NCBI GenBank assembly: GCA_900404475.1
Contig: OUQQ01000153.1
Location: 1-34,973, forward strand
Length of the DNA stretch: 34,973 bases
Reading direction: 5' to 3'
Origin: Spongospora subterranea
Lineage: Eukaryota > Endomyxa > Phytomyxea > Plasmodiophorida > Plasmodiophoridae
Part shown: in pieces, positions 27,874-34,973 of the stretch
Numbering within the stretch: the stretch's first letter is position 1
How the letters are laid out: each line of letters starts with the position of its first letter
Notes under the pieces: generated by a model
What the model was told of the DNA's origin: nothing
The model's input: the letters and a program-made list of their open reading frames with translations, nothing else
Database searches by the model: none
Translations under genes and position numbers: made by a program

Positions 27874-28914
27874 TCACATCATGGCCCTAATCCCATCCTC
27901 ATATCGAAATGGACTCCATCCAAGATTAACGGCGATCGCCACCTTTCCGCTAAAGAACCCAATACACGGCCGCAATGACAGCGCCGCGATTCCAACAGGA
28001 ATATCGACCTGGGTATTGGGCAGCATCGCCCCATTCAACGTGAAGAAGAACTGGCGATCGTTATGGCCAGCGCCAAGAACATCACCGTTCAGGAATACTG
28101 GCGATTGCATGAGAGTACGTCGTTCACAAATCACACCGATATGATTGAATATCGCACAGGAGAGCGGCTCTAATCCTGGGAGATACCCATATCCTTGACA
28201 GCCGGGCTCAGAAAACCCGATCGCAATCCCTGGACCCGCTTCCTTGATCGTCGTCTCGAAATATCGCAGAACACCTTCGTCCCCAATATTGGGTAAATGA
28301 TCATTTGTTTGAAAACTACCGCGAAATCGCCATTCCGCTCGGACCGTGAATTCGTAGCTGTTGACGGTGACGAGAGGGAGAACGATTGTGTGAGCGACGA
28401 CCTTGGCGATTAGACAGTCGAATAGTAATACGGCGGCGACCTCCAGCATCTCCAACGATAACGACTCGATATTGATTCCATGGGACAATGCTAAACCGCT
28501 AACAACAGATGTGCGAATTAATGGGGTGAACGATCGGCAACGGAGATTGTCCAATGGGACCTTGGACGGGAATCGCAGATGAAGGAGCTCAACCAGGGCA
28601 TCGCGATCATTACAGGAACGGGACAGACGACCTAGACCGGTCTGGGCGTATATTGTCGACCAATGGCGATGCGTTGGGGAACGGGAACCGCGAAAGAAGG
28701 TGAAGGATGTGGCCTCAGAGCGAGCTAACGAACGCGGCTCGAGATAGGATAGGATACGAGAGAAAAGGTCGGGAGGGAGATTGGATAAAGGTGATGGGGG
28801 TGGACGGGGCAACGGGCTAGGGGGAGATAGGTAATTGAGGATGAAATAGGCGGCGGCTGATGAACATGAGGCGGCTGTTAAGAGTAGGGATGTCAACCAT
28901 AATGGACGGATCAT
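27874..28914 (-). CDS. Membrane-anchored F-box/SPRY protein (346 aa, intronless)
   Basis: Residues 5-29 (LWLTSLLLTAASCSSAAAYF) form a signal anchor or signal peptide, followed by a Pro-rich spacer. An F-box lies at about 43-80 (LSNLPPDLFSRILSYLEPRS). A helical region follows. A SPRY domain occupies about 180-340 (YFETTIKEAGPGIAIGFSEP, GYLPGLEP, FFFTLNGAML, PCIGFFSG), of the RanBPM/SPSB type. F-boxes recruit substrates to SCF ubiquitin ligases, and SPRY domains bind peptide ligands, as in SPSB (SOCS-box) and FBXO45. A hydrophobic leader ahead of an F-box is unusual: with a signal-anchor topology the F-box would be lumenal unless the orientation is N-out/C-in. The F-box call is by pattern. Confidence 0.8.
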   Translation of the reverse strand: MIRPLWLTSLLLTAASCSSAAAYFILNYLSPPSPLPRPPPSPLSNLPPDLFSRILSYLEPRSLARSEATSFTFFRGSRSPTHRHWSTIYAQTGLGRLSRSCNDRDALVELLHLRFPSKVPLDNLRCRSFTPLIRTSVVSGLALSHGINIESLSLEMLEVAAVLLFDCLIAKVVAHTIVLPLVTVNSYEFTVRAEWRFRGSFQTNDHLPNIGDEGVLRYFETTIKEAGPGIAIGFSEPGCQGYGYLPGLEPLSCAIFNHIGVICERRTLMQSPVFLNGDVLGAGHNDRQFFFTLNGAMLPNTQVDIPVGIAALSLRPCIGFFSGKVAIAVNLGWSPFRYEDGIRAMM

Positions 28915-29032
28915 AATGGGGATTATTTGGGGATATTAGATAATCAAAACGACGAGATCAACACGACGAACAGGAGGAACAGGATCAGGATCAGCACAAC
29001 CACCATTTGAATGGAGATGAAATATTGCGACC

Positions 29033-29281
29033 ATGAAGGAATGGCTGGAAATGACCGATGGGTTTTACCATAATCGTGGGGATGATTTAAAGTGCGATGG
29101 CGGTCTTATTCCCCCTTTCTCCATTCATAATAGAGCGCCATTTAATGACCCAACTCACCGATCAGTTCTAAACCACCATTTTACAATTATCGAGTGGACT
29201 GATCCTCGTTATAATGATCTCGCGGCGCTCAATAACATCGAATCAATACTGATTGACGGGCCGATATTTGACGGCACCTGA
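29033..29281 (+). CDS. Small ORF, uncertain (82 aa)
   Basis: An ATG-to-TGA frame with a mixed hydrophilic composition (LIPPFSIHNRAPFNDPTHRS). No domain. Starts 118 bp upstream of the F-box/SPRY start on the opposite strand. Could be chance. Confidence 0.25.
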   Translation: MKEWLEMTDGFYHNRGDDLKCDGGLIPPFSIHNRAPFNDPTHRSVLNHHFTIIEWTDPRYNDLAALNNIESILIDGPIFDGT

Positions 29282-29406
29282 TCACATGATGGGATGCGAT
29301 TGGGCCCCAAAACCAGATATCGCCACTCAAATAAATCAACTATTCACACCCTTTGATTGTATTTACTAGATCAGTATTCCTTTTACACCCTCTCTCTGAC
29401 AATCTT

Positions 29407-30293
29407 CTAGATCTCCAGAGACAGTTTACCTTCAATATTCGAGTCGACCACCAACTTTGCCAAACGTGAAATCAGAAACCCTGAGAACCGATAATTGGCG
29501 AAGGAAATATCTGACCTTGGAGAACTCTTCGAACGATAATCTCCCATCGCAATCGTGATCACCAACAGCGATGGTACGATCAACCAGCTGTTGGAGCTGA
29601 ACCTCGGTAAGATTATCTCCCACCATGATCTTCAGTACAGCGAAGAGATCACCATTAGAGATGAACCCGTCATTATTCACGTCGTAGATCCTGAACACGA
29701 CTGTAAAGGAGCGACACAATCAGTTCGACAATCGTATTAAAAATGGGAAATGTTTGCACAACAATAAACACGTCGTCATCGTGTTATCAAATGTTTATCG
29801 GCCAATCAACGTGTGCAATCGTCCTCTCATAACAAACCAAACAATAATATTGTCAATACTGTTTAGCAGAATATGTGAAACGACACAGTCTGAGGAGTGG
29901 ACAAGGCAGAGATCGGGAGTGTGGACAACTTAACAGGAAAGCTTGGCAGAATCCTGACCAGACGGGGCAGCGAATATTCCCATCGCGTTCACGAACTCCT
30001 TGAAATCAACTTGACCGTTCTTATCGGTGTCGAATATGTCGATGACGCGCTTCACCAATGGATTATGCAGTAAATACGGGACCGCCATGAATTCCTCGAA
30101 CGAAACGCCCCCCGATTTATCTGTATCGATCTGTTTGAATCGCTTGTGAAGGCGACGTAGCTCGTCTTCATCGACTAGGTACAGATTCAGGTCAGGATCG
30201 GGAGAACGATGGGCATGGTTCAGCCTTACAGATCCCGTTCACAAATCCAGATAGATCGATGCTCAGTTTCCGACTCGTGTTGGCGTTGCCCAT
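29407..30293 (-). CDS. CNB1: Calcineurin B regulatory subunit (178 aa)
   Basis: complement(join(29407..29454,29516..29700,29935..30174,30230..30293)), with introns of 61, 234 and 55 nt. Starts MGNANTS, a classic N-myristoylation site of calcineurin B. Four EF-hand loops: D38-E49, D70-E81, D108-D119, D149-E160; loop 3 ends in Asp instead of the usual Glu at position 12. Diagnostic blocks [36 protein letters not shown] and [16 protein letters not shown] identify the family. It binds the calcineurin A helix and activates the Ca2+/calmodulin phosphatase. The very short last exon (16 codons with stop) supplies [14 protein letters not shown]. Confidence 0.96.
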
Positions 30294-31483
30294 TGGGCTA
30301 AGCAGGCGTTATCCCCAATCAATATCGATCTGGATCGAGGGTACACGATCGTGATTATGAAATCGGGCTGAGCTGGGATATTATTTCATTTTTATAGTAT
30401 TTGGATTGGGGGGGGGGGGGGGGGGGGGGCCAGATTTTAGACATCCAGAATACAAATCTGGACCATTATCAGGGGGTTCATTCATGGAGAAAATCTGCCC
30501 GACAATTCCCAAACTACCAGATTTGTTTTCTGATCATAGAACAAACTACATCTTTTTGTCTTGCGATCTCACATGAACTGGTTCTGTATTTTCTGGTTAT
30601 CCTAAAGTCCTCAGCTATTCGATCGGGTAATTGGGTCTTACCCATCATCGAAGGTCAAAATGTAGAATCAAATCAATCCTGTACCAGCAAAAATCTGCAA
30701 ATATGTGGCAAAACGTTGCTTTTGACATGTTTTTCGATTTGTTCTAGATGTGAGATACTTCAATAATATTGTATCTTTCTGCGTCCTGACTATACTAATA
30801 GTGCAATAGTGAAACTGTTCATTTGGGTTCATGTTGAGCTTCACGTGAAGACAAAATTGCCAGGTACTTGAATCTGAATCGTCCCTTGTACACTTTGGTG
30901 ATAATGAGTTTGTTACAATTCAGCGCAAACGAATCATTTACGTTGTGTATGACAAAACTGATTTTGTTCTAGCGGACGGTATTGGATACTGTAAAACCCA
31001 ATGGTAGCCATATGATTTCCCCAGTGAGGAGTGTAAAAATCAGAATATTGAACCCTAATTGTGTTATCAACGCCCAGATCAAACTGATACTTTTGGCTGT
31101 GATACCGTATTTCAATTGCCCACTTGACGATCCAGTTAAGCCTCAAAGGAGCTGTCACACCAGATCTGACTAGCTGACCAACCTAATAGTTGTTGATAGT
31201 TGGTGGTGTCACTTTGCCATCTAGATGGTGAATTGGGTGACTATCGCCAAGACCAGTGAGAATGGACTTATCAGTCTCTCATTGAGTATTTAAATCAGGG
31301 TCTCAGGGACTTTTAGCGATCGACATATTCTCCAATGTTCGAGATAGTTTGGTGGATTGCTTGTAAGATTCTCTCCTTGGACATGAGTCATACCCAGAGG
31401 CTAGGAGTTGGAGGGTATGGGGCCATTTCGCCTGCAAAAATAGTCGGTTGAACTGAAGAAAGCAGAGCCAGTGGCACGCGCTC
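30294..31483. other. Gene-poor region with a 22-nt poly(G) run
   Basis: A run of 22 G lies at 30408-30429. Downstream ORFs (30401-30766 +, 30934-31158 -, 30982-31173 +) overlap each other. The minus one reads YQFDLGVDNTIRVQYSDFYT and is the most protein-like, but no motif or splice partner was found. 31180-31480 appears empty. Confidence 0.4.
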
Positions 31484-31901
31484 ATGAAACAACCAAACAT
31501 CATGATCGTTGACACAAGCGATGAAGAGCTGGACCAGTACGTCGTAGCCGATAAATTCATGAAGGATGACCCCGAAAGCGTTTCGCCATTGGCAAAAACC
31601 GGTTCGTTGTCTCGCTTCACATCACCAACGGCACAACTCAAAGCAAAAGAACCGAAACCTGTAAAAGAATCAGCAGGATCGTCTTTCGGAAAGAAAGCGA
31701 TGAAGAAACTAAACGCGCTGTTAGGTCGTCAAAAACCATGGACAGAAGATGATCCGGTCAGCCAGAGCTATTTCAGCTCGTTTTTTTTTTCATTTCTGTC
31801 TTCTTTAGCCTGCGTCGTTGTTTTCCGTTGAGGGGCACGCGAACTTCTTCGCCAATCTTGATGAAAACGCACTGATCGATCCTCCATGTCTGATTATTTG
31901 A
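31484..31901 (+). CDS. Small hydrophilic protein, unknown (121 aa)
   Basis: join(31484..31756,31809..31901); the 52-nt intron runs from GTCAGC to a T-rich tract ending ctttag. The N-terminus is acidic (DTSDEELDQYVVADKFMKDD), the middle is Ser/Thr/Lys-rich and probably disordered, then a basic patch (GKKAMKKLNALLGRQK). The exon 2 tail reads SLFSVEGHANFFANLDEN. Looks like a flexible regulatory or linker protein. No family recognised; upstream exons are possible. Confidence 0.6.
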
Positions 31902-32417
31902 CTTGTGTCGATCTCGTCTACCTAGTGGTTCGGGCCGCTCTCCTGGCTTTGTCGTTTTCGGACGTCACCGCCTTCGAACTTGGGAGAAATAAATTGTGTC
32001 CAAGTGGACGTACAACTACCCAAGTTTGCGATTCTTTTTTTTAAGCGCCAACATCCAGTGTTTCGATCCTCCGTCAATATGATCAGCATTTATTGGTCTC
32101 TCGGTACTCGTTTCCTAACTTGATCACAGAAGTTTCGAATTCGAAATGATTAAGATCGTTCTATAGGGGGGGGGGACCCCATCTCTTGCGTATCGTCATC
32201 ACAGTGTGATCCTCACTGATGTATCGTGTATCACCCTGTATCACCATAACCCCCAACTGTGTTACGGTTATCCACTGTTACAACAGAGCAGCCAACTGAG
32301 CAGCCAACAGACCAGCCAACCTTGAAATGATAGTGCACTTAATGGGGATATGATGCGGTCTTCCTTTCCCCTCATTAGACACCGTGATTTGCCAATAATC
32401 GATCAGCCTGGCCAAAT
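31902..32417. other. Intergenic, with G10 run and short tandem repeats
   Basis: G10 at 32166-32175; short degenerate repeats of gtatcac (about 32217-32250) and agcagccaac (about 32286-32322). No gene seen; promoter side of the GT34 gene. Confidence 0.5.
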
Positions 32418-34135
32418 ATGCGGTCGCCGGTCATGGAGCGCCTCGTAATCATCTCGATCGTGTTGGTCGGGTTAGTGACGTTGTCCACGTACTTTTGGGT
32501 TGTGTCTGTGTCTATGCCGGAAGTTCTGGAGATGGGAATTGTCACCAAAGGAGCAGTTCAGCCCCAACGAATTGCAATTGTGTCGGTTTCGACTCCAGAA
32601 AGAGTCGAGCTGTATCAACCCGCCACCAATTCGAAAACATGCTACGCTGCCAGACACGGGTACACATCATTTCCACCTACATACAAAATGAAGACGCCGA
32701 CCGGATAGCTGTAGATTTTTTCGTCAAATTTTTTCAGATTGCTGATCCCAAAATTTGTTGCAGGTTTGTCCCAACCAATAAGGGAAATCATTTTGCAACA
32801 AAACAAAACATGTTATTTACGTCCTTGTTTGCGAACGCCTGCTAAAAGTTTTTTCTCCAGCTATACCTTTATAATGGACACAAATCCTGCGACGACCAGC
32901 ATCAACCCTTGGTGGAGAAAAGTGACTGCTCTTCAAAAATACTTGCCGTTCTACGACTGGGTCATGTTCATGGATGGAGACACACTAGTTACAAATTATA
33001 CGGTTCGATTAGAATGGTTTCTGCCGACCAACGACCCTGAATCTGCTGTCAACTTGATCGTAACCGATCATAATGTAGCACTGAACAACGGAGTCTTTTT
33101 TCTTAGAAATTCCGATTGGTCTTTCAAGTTCGTAATAGATTCTGCTCTTTATCGGGTCACTCTTCGTATTTTTCGATTGTTTGTTTGTAATTCTTCTCAA
33201 ACTGTTTTTCAAACAGTTTGCACGCTTACAATGGGTTTACTTTCAGCGGCTCCATCTTCCTGATTGATTAATTCTACGACGAAAACTTAGGTTTTTGTCT
33301 GATTGGATTGATGTGGGTCACGAAGTCCATCGCCGTTCCCAACGCTGGGCTTGGGATGATCAAGGCGGGTTTTATGAGTTACTTCTCCGGCAGGCACATT
33401 CAATGTACTGCATACAGGGCAGGGTGTTCAATGTGCATTTTCAAATTCTTTTCACAGAAAAGGCGTCTCAACATATAATGGCGAATGTTCGAACGCTATG
33501 AACTGCTGTGATTATGGGCCTCTTCAATCATGCTATAATCGCAGGTGGAATGTATTTCAGTGCATTTTGCTATCCTTATCTTGGTTCATTATTAAGATAT
33601 GACGCCGTTTTGGAGTTGTTGTTTTTTTGAAGTTGGTTTTTGGTTAGGGCCATTGCATGCATATAAATTCTTAAGCTTTTCAGAAATTCTTACGGATTTG
33701 TGAAGGCTTGATAAAATCGGTGCTGTCTATGGCGACAGGGACGTGCCGCATGTCCAGTACATTGATCCCAGATTTCATAAAGTCCCCAAATCGGATCGTT
33801 GGATTCGCGGCGGTTTTGACCAGTACAGAAAGAGCGAATTCAATGGGCAGGTTAGCAGCCACCCATCCCATTTGTTGAAGTTTTAACTTATTTTCTGCTC
33901 CTTCATCTTGATTTTTTATACCCGTCTTTCTTCATTCACCCAACAATTTGGATCATTTTTACAGACCTGGATATATGGAGAGTGGGCAGAGGAAAATTTC
34001 TGGAGGCAAGGAGATTTCGTACTGCACTCATACGACAAGTCACAGATGGCTCAATTTGTTCCAAAAGAGTTTGGTGACTCTTGTCAATCCGTTTTAAACA
34101 TGGTTCTTCCTCCAGGGGTTGAACACCTGAGCTAA
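32418..34135 (+). CDS. GT34 galactosyl/mannosyltransferase, type II Golgi protein (345 aa, six exons)
   Basis: join(32418..32659,32861..33118,33291..33425,33458..33544,33706..33850,33965..34135), all in phase; introns 201, 172, 32, 161 and 114 nt. N-terminal signal anchor LVIISIVLVGLVTLSTYFW after a 7-8 residue cytosolic tail. GMA12/MNN10 landmarks: CYAARHGYTF, WWRKVTALQKYL, the DxD in WVMFMDGDTLV, NNGVFFLRNSDW, WDDQGGFYELLL, and the C-terminal GDFVLHS. GT34 enzymes use UDP-Gal, GDP-Man or UDP-Xyl (Mn2+-dependent, retaining) in the Golgi; the donor cannot be told here. Exon 4 carries a four-Cys insertion (NGECSNAMNCCDYGPLQSC) that I do not know from the family. Exon 3/4 splices use a 32-nt intron. 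Confidence 0.88.
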
Positions 34136-34179
34136 TCAGTGCAACTGCTGAAAATATTATATCAAGTTCCAGTACAACA

Positions 34180-34865
34180 ATGGGATTCTCTAGCTATTGG
34201 TATTCGCTGAAAATATTGCCTGAATCTATCAGGCTATCTTTAATTAAACAGCAATGAGCAAAAATTGGAAGATGCGACTGTACCGTTTCCAAAGGTCGAT
34301 CCCAATCTGTTTTCAAAACAAAAAATTACAAAGTTGGCGGGTCCAGTACCGACAAAGTTCATATGAGTACGGTAGCAGCTATTTTCGATGGGCTGGGTGT
34401 GCTATTGTTTTCAGTTTTTGTAATAAAGTTGTGGAAAGGAGTTCAACTTAGCTTGATTCTGGAGCGAAAAGGATTATGATGTTAGCGCAGTCGTGGACGT
34501 GACTGTCGCTGGCAAGTGTAGCCTTTCTGGTGATGTTATTCAAGATGTACTATCAGCTGGCTTTAAAAAAGTTGAAACAGTCTGTGCAAACCAAAGGTGA
34601 CTTCTTGCTTTCGAACACCGTACAAGCGTCATGAATTCGCAAAATTGGAAGAACTACTCTTGGAATTTCAGACAGACAGTACGACAGCGCTCACGTCATA
34701 ATCATTTTTTGGTTGGAAAAAATTTACAGGTTTCCAGACAAGCTTCGAAACATTCCTTCCGCCCTTGAACCAATTCTGGTTTTGGAGAAGAACCAAGATT
34801 CTCAGCGTGGGGTGCAAACAATGATTACAGTGAAAAGCATATGCAACGACCACATGTATTGTTAA
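34180..34865 (+). CDS. Unknown protein, five exons (147 aa)
   Basis: join(34180..34199,34252..34356,34465..34579,34627..34694,34730..34865), all phase-compatible; introns 52, 108, 47 and 35 nt. The product starts MGFSSYC (possible myristoylation plus Cys), then LEDATVPFPKVDPNLFSKQK, VVDVTVAGKCSLSGDVIQD, a helical KLEELLLEFQTD and LEPILVLEKNQDSQRGVQTM. No family recognised. The frame is consistent over five exons and none of the fragments exceeds 45 codons, so only splicing reveals it. Start and the exon 2/3 acceptor are the least certain parts. 34866-34973 shows nothing. Confidence 0.55.
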
Positions 34866-34973
34866 AATTTGACAATCGGTGTTTTTTCAATCTCTCAAAT
34901 GAGCAGTAGATATAGTAGACTTATAGTAGGTATCCAGTGAAGGTATATTAGAGAAGTGATTTATTGATGATGA

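Noticed and set aside
33119..33200. GT34 exon 2 reading on into SFKFVIDSALYR
   Set aside because: That frame soon reaches an unproductive end. A donor at 33119 joins NSDW to FLSDWIDVG in phase and gives the family's DQ block at the expected distance.
1..34973. tRNA and rRNA genes
   Set aside because: I looked for B-box-like GGTTCGAANCC contexts and rRNA-like blocks; the few gttcga hits lie in coding sequence or lack a cloverleaf.

Overview
The window is nuclear DNA from a microbial eukaryote. Most genes are split by GT-AG introns, usually 43-63 nt, with outliers down to 32-35 nt and up to 234 nt. Genes lie on both strands and close together: convergent stop codons can be only 23 bp apart and divergent starts 38-50 bp apart. 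The gene set is eukaryotic (RPB10, DDX47/RRP3, SPF45/RBM17, calcineurin B, a twin-CX9C CMC1-like protein, PUF, FYVE, GT34, PLC-X). An HIR-type SPFH protein and a GT34 glycosyltransferase argue against an animal. I cannot place the lineage further from sequence alone. All exon joins were read by eye from splice signals, phase and family conservation; none has transcript support.

Region by region. 0.1-5.2 kb: a Cys-rich partial exon, an unknown membrane protein, an unknown multi-pass membrane protein, a 58-aa CMC1-like twin CX9C protein, a ubiquitin-like + PUB-like + transmembrane protein and RPB10. 5.5-8.9 kb: a small one-TM protein, a FYVE protein with an N-myristoylation consensus, and a ten-exon HIR/SPFH gene beginning MGCC. 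9.3-14 kb: DDX47/RRP3 (8 exons), weak minus-strand exons, and an aspartoacylase/succinylglutamate desuccinylase-family hydrolase. 14.4-14.6 kb: six 35-bp tandem repeats. 15-17.2 kb: a type I membrane glycoprotein with signal peptide, Thr/Pro-rich stalk, von Willebrand D domain and TM. 18.5-29 kb: large intronless genes (secreted PLC-X protein, PUF, membrane-anchored F-box/SPRY) interspersed with SPF45, a 210-bp foldback element, and debris of a DDE transposase and a gag-like retroelement. 29.4-34.9 kb: calcineurin B, a small hydrophilic protein, a six-exon GT34 glycosyltransferase and a five-exon unknown protein.

The genes do not form one pathway. Two themes recur. One is lipid or membrane targeting: FYVE, the HIR protein and calcineurin B start with myristoylation-like MG sequences, and PLC-X, the tail-anchored UBL-PUB protein and the TM-F-box-SPRY protein also act at or across membranes. 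The other is RNA metabolism: DDX47, SPF45, PUF and RPB10. Candidate novelties are the TM-F-box-SPRY and UBL-PUB-TM architectures, the mucin-like vWD membrane protein, the ultrashort introns (one of which would act as a membrane-anchor switch if retained), the foldback element and the 35-bp array.
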